From Peribacillus simplex (GTDB lineage: Bacteria > Bacillota > Bacilli > Bacillales > DSM-1321), in the NCBI RefSeq assembly GCF_001578185.1, contig NZ_CP011008.1, positions 4,306,001 through 4,370,000 of the forward strand: a DNA stretch of 64,000 nucleotides, given 5' to 3'. The notes below the pieces were generated by a model. That model ran no database searches and had not been told where the DNA came from. It saw nothing but the letters and a program-made list of their open reading frames with translations. Of this stretch, positions 17,640 through 25,874 are shown one piece after another (positions within the stretch are counted from its first letter, which is position 1; the number at the start of each line of letters is the position of its first letter). Both the position numbers and the translations under genes were made by a program.

Positions 17640-17669
17640 TTAAGATGTTCATTTTGCTAATTAAGATGT
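17640..17669 (-). promoter_or_regulatory. LytTR-type double direct repeat upstream of cstA
   Basis: On the minus strand ACATCTTAA occurs twice, perfectly, with a 12-bp gap (21-bp period). LytTR regulators bind pairs of 9-bp direct repeats with this spacing. A -10-like GATACA lies downstream at the proper distance. The adjacent LytR-type regulator is the likely ligand. Confidence 0.7.
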
Positions 17670-17697
17670 AAAAAGTTCGCAAATTAGTCACATTTAC

Positions 17698-18429
17698 TTA
17701 TAGTTCTAATGTAGCTCGGAAAGCTTTCGCATAGTTTCGGCTTACGGGAAGCATCTCATCGCGTCCATTCAGCTCCAGCTGATAAGCACCGTTAAACCAT
17801 GGAGTAAGACGCTTTACATAGTCTAAATGCACCAAGTGGCTTTTATGAATCCGAAAAAATGGAAATTCTCTCAACCTTTCTTCAAGTTCTTTGACCGTCG
17901 TTTTCACTTCATATTCTTGTTCTGTCGTAACGATTTTCGAAACTTTATCTTCGCGTGAAATGTAAATGATGTCATTCGGATGGATGTATAGAATTTCTCC
18001 CTCCACCTCGACTGCCAGCCTCCCTGCAGATTTGACCGGCTTGCTATCCTCTGGCTTAAGACACAATTTCTCAAGACGCCTTATCGTTTCTGCTAGTTGA
18101 TCTTCATCATAAGGCTTTAATAAATAGTCTACTGCATCCAACCGAAAAGCCTCTACTCCAAACTGAGGATATGCGGTTGCAAAGACTAGTTTTGGGACAT
18201 TTTTCAATTCGCGTAAAGCCTTCGCTGCATCCATGCCATTCATGATCGGCATTTCAACATCGATGAAGATCGCGTCCGGCTGCATTTGCATCGTCTTTAG
18301 GATTGCTTGTTCTCCCGATTCCCCCTCACCAATTACGTCAATGGACGGATGTTGCTTCAATAGATGAATCAATTCCTCCCGGCTATAGCGTTCATCATCG
18401 ATGACCAGTGTTCGAATGGCTGCATTCAT
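17698..18429 (-). CDS. LytTR-family response regulator (LytR/BtsR type)
   Basis: The 243-residue regulator has a receiver domain with acidic pocket D11-D12, phospho-acceptor D57 (AIFIDVEMP) and K105 (YLLKPYD). The C-terminal LytTR DNA-binding domain (about 140-240) shows DIIYISREDKVSKIVT, FFRIHKSHLVHLDYV and LPVSRNYAKAF. The kinase gene ends four bases upstream, so both are co-transcribed. The downstream transporter cstA with its double repeat is the likely target, which would make the set a pyruvate-sensing regulon by analogy to BtsSR/YpdAB. Confidence 0.88.
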   Translation of the reverse strand: MNAAIRTLVIDDERYSREELIHLLKQHPSIDVIGEGESGEQAILKTMQMQPDAIFIDVEMPIMNGMDAAKALRELKNVPKLVFATAYPQFGVEAFRLDAVDYLLKPYDEDQLAETIRRLEKLCLKPEDSKPVKSAGRLAVEVEGEILYIHPNDIIYISREDKVSKIVTTEQEYEVKTTVKELEERLREFPFFRIHKSHLVHLDYVKRLTPWFNGAYQLELNGRDEMLPVSRNYAKAFRATLEL

Positions 18430-18433
18430 ATTC

Positions 18434-20293
18434 TCACCTGCTTTCTTCCATTATTCCCTTTGGAATCATAAAGGATATTTCCGTTCCCTTTTCATGCTCA
18501 CTTTCTATATGTAAAGCGGAGTCCTGACCCAACATCATCGTAAGACGTTTATTAACATTATAAAGCGCAATGCCTGTACCGCTTTTCGATACAATCATTT
18601 CATGACCTAGCTTCGGTAATTGTTCAGGATCGATTCCGGTACCATTATCTTTGATGACAATCCGAACATGTGAAGCAGATTCATTTTTTGCTTTAACAGT
18701 AATCAAGCAATCTTCCGTTTTATTTTTAAATCCATGGTGTATGGCATTTTCGATTAATGGCTGCAGCGTAAGTGGGGGAATTTTGGCCGATAACACTTCT
18801 TCATCAACGCTATACGTAATCTGCAATTTATCGACGAACCGCATTTTTTCAATATTCGCATAAGACTGGACATGCTGAATCTCTTCTGATAATGTAGTCC
18901 ATTCCCTCGTTGTTCCTGCAAGGTTCTGTCTGAAATACTGAGATAAACTCAGCAGCATTTTCCTGGCTTTGTTCTGATCAATTCTCGTTAATGATATGAC
19001 AGTATTCAAGGCATTGAAAAGGAAATGCGGATTGATTTGAGCTTGAAGGGCCCTAATTTCGGCCTCCCGTGCCAGTTCATGTGCTACATCAAGCTGTGAC
19101 ACTTCCAATTGATAACTAAGCAGCATGCTAAGTCCTGACATTAGCTCTATATCTACATTATTAATTTCTTTTTCATTACGGAAATATAATTTTAATGTAC
19201 CAACTGTCTTGTTCCCTTGTTTAAGTGGCCCTATAATTACAGCTTGAAGCGGACAATTCGATACTTGGCAATGAATATCCCGCTTGCCTACAACAATTAA
19301 GTCCCCACCTTCAATCACTTGGCGTGTAATCTCTGTCTGCAGCGGACGCCCCGGAGAGTGATGGTCGCCCCCTAACCCGATATGGGCGAGGATTTTCGTT
19401 TCATTGGTAATGGCAATCGCACTTGCCTTCACTTCTTCGAATAAAATCCTGCATACAGCTGTCGCAGACTGTTCATTCATTCCTTGGCGCATATAACCGA
19501 GTGTTTTCCTCGCAATTCTCAACGATTTCTGTGCCTGCAGGGCGGCTGCCTTTTCCTCTTCGTTTACGACACTTTTTATGATTAATAAAAATAAAGCACT
19601 GCCTAAGCCGTTTGCAATGATCATCGGAATGCCAATATGCTCTACAATGGAGAGTGCCTTATCGAATGGCTTGGACATTAAAACGATAATGATCATCTGA
19701 ATCGTCTCTGCCGCTGCCCCAATCATGAAAGCAGTCAAAAGCTTGACATGCTTATTTATTTTGAAGAAAAGTCCAGCAAGCAGCCCCGCCACGATTGTTG
19801 CAAACCCGCATGCTAACGCCGTGAATCCACCTAACATAAATCGGTGGATACCCGCTACCAAACCGGCCCCCAATCCAATGGGCCAGCCGCCGAATAAACC
19901 GGCAAGAACGACACCGATGACACGAGAATTGGCAATGGCTTCATCTTCCCCGACCGTATTGACCCATCGACCCGTTTCAAGTGAATCAAAGTTTATTGTA
20001 AGACCTGTATAGGTGCCTATAATGCCAAATACACCAAAAAACAGGATTGCCTTAACACGCTGTTTTCTATTTAAATTATCTTCATTTAACATTTGCCGAA
20101 AAAACCGAAAACGTGTCACGATAAAAGCGATCGTCACGATAATACCGAGTCGCTCTGTCATGATGATCAATAATTCAAAGATGATGTCACCCCCAATAAC
20201 TCTATATAACTCTATTGTCTGGTAGCTTGTACTCTGCGCAATGCACTTCTTTATTATACTCTGGATGGATTTGTTCTCCACATCTCTTTTCAC
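18434..20293 (-). CDS. LytS-type sensor histidine kinase
   Basis: The kinase has an N-terminal 5TMR_LYT membrane region (about residues 38-235), a GAF domain (about 250-385), the His-kinase motif QAQINPHFLFNALN, N box LQPLIENAIHHGF, and ATP-lid motifs IKDNGTGIDP and GTGIALYNVNKRL. It partners the LytTR regulator downstream. The start is uncertain: the first 36 residues from the GTG at 20293 look unrelated to LytS, whose homology begins near IIFELLIIMTERLG. A GGGGGTGAC ribosome-site-like stretch precedes that point but only ATC or distant TTG/ATG (20170, 20161) codons follow. Confidence 0.85.
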   Translation of the reverse strand: MKRDVENKSIQSIIKKCIAQSTSYQTIELYRVIGGDIIFELLIIMTERLGIIVTIAFIVTRFRFFRQMLNEDNLNRKQRVKAILFFGVFGIIGTYTGLTINFDSLETGRWVNTVGEDEAIANSRVIGVVLAGLFGGWPIGLGAGLVAGIHRFMLGGFTALACGFATIVAGLLAGLFFKINKHVKLLTAFMIGAAAETIQMIIIVLMSKPFDKALSIVEHIGIPMIIANGLGSALFLLIIKSVVNEEEKAAALQAQKSLRIARKTLGYMRQGMNEQSATAVCRILFEEVKASAIAITNETKILAHIGLGGDHHSPGRPLQTEITRQVIEGGDLIVVGKRDIHCQVSNCPLQAVIIGPLKQGNKTVGTLKLYFRNEKEINNVDIELMSGLSMLLSYQLEVSQLDVAHELAREAEIRALQAQINPHFLFNALNTVISLTRIDQNKARKMLLSLSQYFRQNLAGTTREWTTLSEEIQHVQSYANIEKMRFVDKLQITYSVDEEVLSAKIPPLTLQPLIENAIHHGFKNKTEDCLITVKAKNESASHVRIVIKDNGTGIDPEQLPKLGHEMIVSKSGTGIALYNVNKRLTMMLGQDSALHIESEHEKGTEISFMIPKGIMEESR

Positions 20294-20534
20294 ATGTACC
20301 TTGGAATTCAGGGTGATTTTTATAACAATATATAAAAAGTTCAGGTTAGAATGAAGCTAAGATCGCCAAAAGGGTGATAACATGTTGATGCCCTTGAAGA
20401 ATTACTTTAATCTACCAACTTAGAAGACATTGAAACCTTAAAGCATCCGTTTAAAACAAAAAGGAAATGATCCAATATTTGCATTATACAGACGGAATAA
20501 TTCCTTCTGTTTGATCGTAGTAGACACATTTAAA

Positions 20535-20560
20535 AGCATGATTTCAGAAGAAACCATGCT
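20535..20560 (-). terminator. Terminator of comK
   Basis: AGCATGATTTC pairs with GAAACCATGCT, followed by TTTTAAA on the minus strand, 15 bp past the comK stop. Confidence 0.7.
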
Positions 20561-20575
20561 CTTAAATCACAATTA

Positions 20576-21133
20576 TTATCCCTTCCCTTTCACCCTGTAA
20601 TGAACCTCCCCAGGTTCTTTGCAAAAGGTGATTCCGCTTCCCGGCTCGTAATAAAAGGTTTTTTTGCCCAAAGAGCGTCCATGGAAGGTCGTATGCAGAT
20701 AGGATGCTTGGTCCCTTTTGAAGGCAAGCTGATTTTTGCTTAAGGATACAGGAAGGCAATGGCCATAGTCTGTGTGGACCAATGTTTCTTTTTCGTTCAT
20801 TTCCTCGAGGTCACTAATGTGAATGTAGGAAAACCAGACCCCTCCTCTTTTCCGGAATGAGCGGGAGGAGAACCAGACCATTCCCAGCTGGGCATTTATG
20901 CAGACGGGCAGCCTGTATTTACCGCCAAGCACGGATTTGGCTGCTGCAAGACCGCCATCCAGATCCAAGCCAAAGTGGTTTAGCGTGTTATTCAGGATTT
21001 CCTGACGCGGTTGTGCAACATGGAAGGTGTTCTCTCCCTCCACTACCGTCGTCATCTCGACACCATTTGAATCGTAACGCTCCATCATTCCCACCGTTTC
21101 CATATTCAATAAATAGTTTTTTCGTATCATCAT
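20576..21133 (-). CDS. comK: Competence transcription factor ComK
   Basis: The roughly 185-residue protein matches ComK in length (192 in B. subtilis) and in the core motifs LGGKYRLPVCINAQLGMVWFS, WFSYIHI and the central region HCLPVSLSKNQLAFKRDQASY. ComK is the master activator of genes for DNA uptake and recombination and binds paired A/T boxes (AAAAN5TTTT). I start at the ATG at 21133: GGGGAG lies eight bases upstream, whereas a GTG at 21154 precedes that site. The C-terminus ends in a short basic stretch. No clear K-box pair was found in its upstream region. Confidence 0.88.
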   Translation of the reverse strand: MMIRKNYLLNMETVGMMERYDSNGVEMTTVVEGENTFHVAQPRQEILNNTLNHFGLDLDGGLAAAKSVLGGKYRLPVCINAQLGMVWFSSRSFRKRGGVWFSYIHISDLEEMNEKETLVHTDYGHCLPVSLSKNQLAFKRDQASYLHTTFHGRSLGKKTFYYEPGSGITFCKEPGEVHYRVKGKG

Positions 21134-21183
21134 TCCATTCACTCCCCATTTCACTATTCATTTTTTAGGAGTATACTGGTTAA

Positions 21184-21257
21184 AGAGGCAGGCATACTCC
21201 TGCTCGCAAGCCCTTAGGTGATTGTCTGACCGGACGTACTCACCTAGGGGTTTTTTA
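21184..21257 (+). ncRNA. Candidate small RNA in the comK upstream region, antisense orientation
   Basis: A promoter-like pair (TTCACT at 21150, 16 bp, TATACT at 21172) is followed after about 30 nt by an 11-bp stem, CCCTTAGGTGA / TCACCTAGGGG (21211-21250), and six T's. A second small stem GCAGG / CCTGC lies between. The RNA would start within the comK leader region and run in the opposite direction. No gene on the plus strand needs this terminator. Transcription is inferred. Confidence 0.4.
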
Positions 21258-21288
21258 CTGTTTTCAAAATCACATTTCCCTCACCTCC

Positions 21289-22320
21289 TCAACAGCTATA
21301 CAGCCAACGCACCAGCTCTTCGATATTGTTTTTATCTTTGCTTAGGTGAAATAATGGCGGCCGTCCTTTGTACGTTCCTTTAAACTCCTTCCAAATGGGA
21401 TTGGCAGGGCTCCAGTCCACCTCTTTCAATTTTGACATTCTCGTGGAAATCAGCTGTTGTCTTTGTTCGATATGCTGGTTTTCCATATTGTCATTGGCAT
21501 AAAGCGCAACGGCAACGAAAAGAGGGTAGCTGGCAAGCATGCATTTTGTGTAGTCTCCCATCTGTTCGGCCGGGTATATGTCGAATAGTTCATTAAGATA
21601 TAAATGAATGAGTGTGATGTATTCACTGTTAGAAAGCGGACTTGATGAAACTTTCTCTTCGATGTTTACGTGTACCTTCCCAGTCATGAAGATGCCGATG
21701 ACCTGCCTCAATTGCGATAGCGATAGCAGGTTTTTATTGCCTGGTCGATTGATGGAACGCTTTTCAAGTTCGACACCGGCTGTTTTTAACGATTTATGAG
21801 TTTGAAGCACCTGATTGGTAATGACGTTGAGGTTGTTTCGCGAGTCGAATGAAATCCGTTTGGAAAGGGCCACTTTCTTGCCTTTTAGATTGAGATCCAG
21901 ATAGAGCTGGGATTCTTCCGCTTGTGTAAGCCCTTCAAATACTTGGATGGCAATCGAGCTTTCCTTCATGAGTGAATCCAGTTCGTAAGCTTGTTTCACT
22001 TTTTCTTCATCCTTCTTTAACGCTTTAAGGATACTGTCCTCCAATTGTGCGAAAGCCGCAATTCGTTGGGTTCCATCGATGATCGATAATTCGAACGCTT
22101 CTCCATTAAGGATGGTTCCTTCCCTGCTGTTAGCAACGAGTGGTGGCAGATAGATATTTTTCGTTAAAGCATTGTCCAACAGATAATTCTTGATCGACCG
22201 GACCCGCAGCTGGTTGATTTCCCTAGTGGCGATTTGTCCATTGCGATACATGTGGACCAGTTCCATGATTGAGTAGGAAACCATTTTCCTTCTTTTCCGG
22301 TCCAATTCACCTAGAATCAT
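21289..22320 (-). CDS. DGQHR-domain (DndB-like) protein with degenerate motif
   Basis: This 343-residue protein is a diverged paralogue of the upstream gene. At the position of the DGQHR motif it reads SIIDGTQRIAAFAQLED. Other shared features are the early REINQLRVRSIKNYLL (like RRTEIREFIID upstream), YLDLNLKGKKVALSKR (like LFNDINTKRKEP) and a C-terminal helical region. DndB proteins regulate phosphorothioate DNA modification, but no dndACDE genes are visible. It overlaps the upstream gene by 14 bp, with GGAGG eight bases before the ATG, so both are co-translated. Its function is unknown; a DNA-related or defence role is inference. Confidence 0.7.
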   Translation of the reverse strand: MILGELDRKRRKMVSYSIMELVHMYRNGQIATREINQLRVRSIKNYLLDNALTKNIYLPPLVANSREGTILNGEAFELSIIDGTQRIAAFAQLEDSILKALKKDEEKVKQAYELDSLMKESSIAIQVFEGLTQAEESQLYLDLNLKGKKVALSKRISFDSRNNLNVITNQVLQTHKSLKTAGVELEKRSINRPGNKNLLSLSQLRQVIGIFMTGKVHVNIEEKVSSSPLSNSEYITLIHLYLNELFDIYPAEQMGDYTKCMLASYPLFVAVALYANDNMENQHIEQRQQLISTRMSKLKEVDWSPANPIWKEFKGTYKGRPPLFHLSKDKNNIEELVRWLYSC

Positions 22321-23413
22321 GCAGCCATCCTCCTTCCTGTTCTATTTTTCGTTTGAACACAAGAGCCGTTTTCTGGATGGCGTTTGTAGTCGAATGGTTT
22401 TTGACTCTTTTTTTTAAGGGATCGTAGATGTGTGAAAACAAGGGATCCTCATGCTTCCATGTGCAGGCTTCTTTCAATGGAAGCATGTGATCGATTGCTT
22501 CTTCATAGGGGATTTCATGATGTTTGTGAAGTTGGTGGATCGTTTGGGCAAGGGCTATTTGAATGCCGGAATAGCCGGATGTGAATGTTTTCCGGTCTGC
22601 CATCTTCTTCGGAAAGATTTCCAGCCATGATTCGAAAATTGCGGTTGCGATGCTGATGATTTCGTCTTTGGTTACATCACCATAATTGGCTTTGCCCGTT
22701 TTCACGGAGACGTTTCCTTCAAATAAAGCGATAAGGCAGCGCCTCATGATCGTCAGCGAAGTCAACGCCGTACAGTTCACGGTTATCCTCGAAAGGGTGG
22801 CTTCTATCTCCATCTCACTTTCTAATATCCTGGCAATGTCCCGTGTCAGTTCTGCATATTCATCCCGCTGATCGTACTTCATCACCAAGCCTATATGCGG
22901 CTCTTTTCGCTTCGTATTAATATCATTGAATAGCTGTCTTTCTTCATGCGTTTCCAGATTTAAATAGATTTGAATGGTGACGGGGTAGGTCTTTAACTTA
23001 TCAATTTGACTTTGGAGCTTTTCAGCTTGCTTAAAGTTACCGATTTCTTCTTCCGCTTCCTTCCGCGCCCTTAAGTGACTGATGGCTGAAATTAGGGCGT
23101 AGGTCCTGTGCTGACCATCAAGTATGTATATTTTGCTTCCTGGTGGCAGTTCTCCGCCATCGGTCACTTCTTTGATCGCTCCCCTGCTCGAGAAGATGAA
23201 CGGGGAAAAGTAAAAGTCCCCTTCCGATACAGAATCAATGATGAACTCCCTGATTTCAGTCCTTCTATTGAGATCAAGCTTTCTTTGAACCGCCTCATCG
23301 ACCTCGAATATTGCCTCCAATGTGGAGAATTGGATTTGCGAGATCAATATGCTCTTCCCGAATTGGGTACAGCTGTTTCCGGGTATCGTCACTTTCATTT
23401 CTTGATATGTCAT
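22307..23413 (-). CDS. DGQHR-domain (DndB-like) protein
   Basis: The 368-residue protein has an intact DGQHR motif (KIYILDGQHRTYALISAI), followed by a charged coiled stretch (RARKEAEEEIGNFKQAEKLQ) and the family segment LFNDINTKRKEPHIGLVM. DGQHR proteins resemble ParB/sulfiredoxin-fold domains and include DndB, the regulator of DNA phosphorothioation, and its relatives in deazaguanine systems. Here no modification or restriction genes accompany it; instead there is a second, degenerate copy overlapping by 14 bp. AGAGGTG precedes the ATG. An IS lies just upstream, so other genes of a former cluster may have been lost. Confidence 0.75.
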   Translation of the reverse strand: MTYQEMKVTIPGNSCTQFGKSILISQIQFSTLEAIFEVDEAVQRKLDLNRRTEIREFIIDSVSEGDFYFSPFIFSSRGAIKEVTDGGELPPGSKIYILDGQHRTYALISAISHLRARKEAEEEIGNFKQAEKLQSQIDKLKTYPVTIQIYLNLETHEERQLFNDINTKRKEPHIGLVMKYDQRDEYAELTRDIARILESEMEIEATLSRITVNCTALTSLTIMRRCLIALFEGNVSVKTGKANYGDVTKDEIISIATAIFESWLEIFPKKMADRKTFTSGYSGIQIALAQTIHQLHKHHEIPYEEAIDHMLPLKEACTWKHEDPLFSHIYDPLKKRVKNHSTTNAIQKTALVFKRKIEQEGGWLHDSR

Positions 23414-23703
23414 TCACTTCACCTCTCTGTGACCATTATCCTATTTTATGCATTTTTTGTAAAACCGCTCTGTTTGTACCTCTATCAAAATTCGTTCCCT
23501 ATTGTGACTCAATTACCTGTTTGACTGGCTAACTCTTTACAAGCCCTCATTAAAGAGCTATACTTTCCAATTTCCTTTTCAAATCTGCTACTCTAGATTG
23601 ATATTTCCTTGTTATTTTGTGTCCATTTAGAGAACAAACAGCCAAAATCCATGTAAAAAGTGAAATGAAATGACATTTTTGTGAAGTTTTAAGAACACGT
23701 AAA

Positions 23704-23730
23704 AAAAGTCTATCTGAATGATAGACTTTT
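23704..23730. repeat. Left flanking hairpin of the IS1182-type element
   Basis: A 27-bp palindromic segment (stem AAAAGTCTATC / GATAGACTTTT, loop TGAAT) directly abuts the IS left end. It is identical to 25473-25499 on the other side and resembles a rho-independent terminator. Confidence 0.8.
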
Positions 23731-23799
23731 CAGACTGTAGACAAACTCGAGGAAAACGAGTTTGTCTATTTTTTATGAGTTGTACAATTTGGCCGTTGA

Positions 23800-23917
23800 T
23801 TTCCACTCCAGGCACTCGCTTTCCGCGGGCGGTCGGGGAGCCTCCTCGGCTTTCGCCTGCGGGGTCTCCCCTAGACGCGCTTTTCCCGCAGGAGTCTCGT
23901 ACCTTCCGTTCCAATCA
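23800..23917 (-). repeat. GC-rich dispersed repeat, copy 2
   Basis: On the minus strand this starts TGATTGGAAC, continues with ACGAGACTCCTGCGGGAAAA and GGGGAGACCCCGCAGG, and ends GAGTGCCTGG and TGGAAA. It aligns along its length with copy 1 at 8727-8846 in the opposite orientation. It lies 69 bp inside the left end of the IS; in copy 1 a solo IS end lies 65 bp away. Confidence 0.75.
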
Positions 23918-24002
23918 ACTTTGTCTTATCTTTTAGATAAACACTTTTGCCCTGAGTCGCTTTTGTTTTAAAATAGAAGTATTAAAACTTGAGGTGATGA
24001 GG

Positions 24003-25361
24003 ATGCTTTCGAAACATGACTCTATTCAGCGAGATCAACTTGAAATGATTACGTTAGATCAACTGGTGCCACCGAACCATTTGGTTCGTAAACTAGAGGC
24101 TGCCATTAACTTCACTTTCATTTATGACTTGGTGAAAGATATGTATTCAGAGGTAGGACGCCCAAGTATTGATCCAGTTATTTTAGTTAAACTGACATTC
24201 ATTCAATATACCTTCGGTATTCGTTCCATGCGTAAAACGATTGAAGAAGTTGAAACTAATATGGCTTACCGTTGGTTCTTAGGCTATGGTTTCCATGATA
24301 AAGTACCTCATTTCTCTACGTTTGGGAAAAATTATGAGCGACGCTTTAAAGATACAGACCTGTTTGAACAGATTTTCTATCGCATTTTAATGACAGCTGC
24401 TAATAAAAAGTTAATAAGTGCTGAACACGTTTTCGTGGATTCCACACATGTGAAAGCCAGTGCGAATAAACGGAAATTTGAAAAGAAAATCGTTCGTAAA
24501 GAAACACGAGCGTATCAAGGGCGTCTTCAAGAAGAAATCAATCGAGATCGTGAAAACCATGGAAAGAAGCCTTTTCCATCAGATAAATTTGATAAAGAAG
24601 AGACCAAAGAGATTAAAGAAAGTACAACGGATTCTGAGAGTGGCTACTATGTGAAAGATGAACGAACAAAACAGTTTGCCTATTCATTCCACGCGGCCGC
24701 AGACCGCAACGGTTTTGTATTGGGAACGATTGTAACACCTGGAAATATACATGACAGTCAGATCTTAGAGCCACTAGTTGAACAAGTGATTGAGAAAATT
24801 GGAAAACCGGAAGCCGTTGCCGCAGATGCAGCTTATAAAACACCAGCGATTACAAGCTACCTATTTAACAAAGAAATCATACCGGCTTTACCTTATACAC
24901 GTCCTCGCACCAAAGAAGGATTTTTCCGCAAACAGGACTATGTATACGATGAACATTTTGATTGTTACCTTTGTCCTTCGGGAGAGCTATTAAAGTACTC
25001 AACAACCAATAAAGAGGGCTATCGCGAGTATAAATCACCCAAACACACTTGTGCGACATGCTCATTTTTATCTCAGTGTACAGAAAGCAAAGACCATCAA
25101 AAAGTGGTGACACGGCATATTTGGCAAACACATGTGGAAGAAGCAGATCATCTGCGTCATCATCAAGATGTAAAAACTATATATGCGAAACGTAAAGAAA
25201 CGATTGAGCGTGTATTCGCAGATGCAAAAGAAAAGCATGGTATGCGTTGGACAACTTTAAGGGGACTTAAAAAATTGTCGATGCAGGCGATGCTTACTTT
25301 CGCTGCCATTAATTTAAAGAAAATGGCCAATTGGACATGGGGAGGTCCAAAAATGGCCTAA
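24003..25361 (+). CDS. IS1182-family DDE transposase
   Basis: The roughly 452-residue transposase has the N-terminal LVPPNHLVRKLEAAI and GRPSIDPVILVKLTFIQY segments of IS1182 proteins. Candidate DDE residues are D146 (VFVDSTHVKAS), D275 (VAADAAYKT) and E402 (ETIERVFADAKEKHGMR). A CxxC-x5-C-type cluster (CYLCPSG, CATCSFLSQC) lies between the second D and E. The reading frame is intact. GAGG lies eight bases before the ATG at 24003; a GTG at 23994 overlaps that site. It catalyses movement of the 1742-bp element. Confidence 0.92.
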   Translation: MLSKHDSIQRDQLEMITLDQLVPPNHLVRKLEAAINFTFIYDLVKDMYSEVGRPSIDPVILVKLTFIQYTFGIRSMRKTIEEVETNMAYRWFLGYGFHDKVPHFSTFGKNYERRFKDTDLFEQIFYRILMTAANKKLISAEHVFVDSTHVKASANKRKFEKKIVRKETRAYQGRLQEEINRDRENHGKKPFPSDKFDKEETKEIKESTTDSESGYYVKDERTKQFAYSFHAAADRNGFVLGTIVTPGNIHDSQILEPLVEQVIEKIGKPEAVAADAAYKTPAITSYLFNKEIIPALPYTRPRTKEGFFRKQDYVYDEHFDCYLCPSGELLKYSTTNKEGYREYKSPKHTCATCSFLSQCTESKDHQKVVTRHIWQTHVEEADHLRHHQDVKTIYAKRKETIERVFADAKEKHGMRWTTLRGLKKLSMQAMLTFAAINLKKMANWTWGGPKMA

Positions 25362-25472
25362 CATAGTGGGCTCGTAGAGCCCCAATCTCCTAACTTCAGG
25401 CAAAAATTCAAAGGGAATCTCAAAAAGGGGTTCGGAATTTTTTAATTCCGAACCCCTTTTGTCTACAAACTG

Positions 25473-25499
25473 AAAAGTCTATCTGAATGATAGACTTTT
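25473..25499. repeat. Right flanking hairpin of the IS1182-type element
   Basis: This 27-bp hairpin is a perfect direct repeat of 23704-23730. On this side it is followed by further T's, so it can still serve as a terminator for plus-strand transcription. Confidence 0.8.
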
Positions 25500-25524
25500 T
25501 TCTTTAAATTTAATTTAAGTTAAT

Positions 25525-25842
25525 CTATTCTGCCATCTTTATTTCAATGGCTAAGTTACGTAAGTAATCCAATAAGGGCCGTATTTCCTCCGGGGCTGTT
25601 GTGTCAGTAAATGAGAAGGACTGTTTCTGCTTTTCATCGGCTATATCCAGCTTGTATGAAAACGAGTCCGCTCCTTGGGCTTTGGCTCCAGCCATTTTAC
25701 TTAGGTGGGCATTAGGAAGGTCAGCTGTCTTCAGTAAATTCAGTAATTCCTCATTTTTTCCCTCTGGCAATTCATCTGTGTCTATCTTAAAGTTCAAGTC
25801 GAGGTTGGCAAATCCCCCTATGCAGCTAAATTGGATATGCAT
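25525..25842 (-). CDS. Emfourin-like protealysin inhibitor
   Basis: The 105-residue protein begins MHIQFSCIGGFANLDLNFKI and has the FxxxGGFA start, a DTDELPEG segment and a C-terminal DYLRNLAIEIK helix. This pattern fits emfourin, the slow-binding inhibitor of protealysin-type M4 proteases, typically encoded beside the protease. It lies 32 bp after the protease gene on the same strand, so both should be made together. An intracellular inhibitor would protect the cell from a leaderless protease. Family assignment rests on motif and context. Confidence 0.8.
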   Translation of the reverse strand: MHIQFSCIGGFANLDLNFKIDTDELPEGKNEELLNLLKTADLPNAHLSKMAGAKAQGADSFSYKLDIADEKQKQSFSFTDTTAPEEIRPLLDYLRNLAIEIKMAE

Positions 25843-25874
25843 GTTAAATGAAGCCTCCTATTCATGGATTATGA

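Larger units (their letters stand above)
23731..25472 (+). mobile_element. IS1182-family insertion sequence, 1742 bp
   Basis: The element is bounded by imperfect terminal inverted repeats: left CAGACTGTAGACAAA and, read inwards from the right end, CAGTTTGTAGACAAA (13 of 15 match). Each end is followed inside by a palindrome (CTCGAGGAAAACGAG on the left; AAAAGGGG TTCGGAATT and its mirror at about 25421-25460). It encodes one intact transposase. Perfect 27-bp copies of a terminator-like hairpin flank it directly on both sides. A GC-rich repeat (23800-23917) lies within its left part. The element appears complete and possibly active. Confidence 0.85.

Noticed and set aside
20300-20560. Peptide-like fragments between comK and lytS (for example STNLEDIETLKHPFKTK on the plus strand)
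   Set aside because: Several stops and no recognisable family; possibly a decayed gene but not supportable.
23627-23971. Open frames of 69-95 codons on both strands through the GC-rich repeat
   Set aside because: They are by-products of the stop-poor GC-rich repeat and lack ribosome sites.
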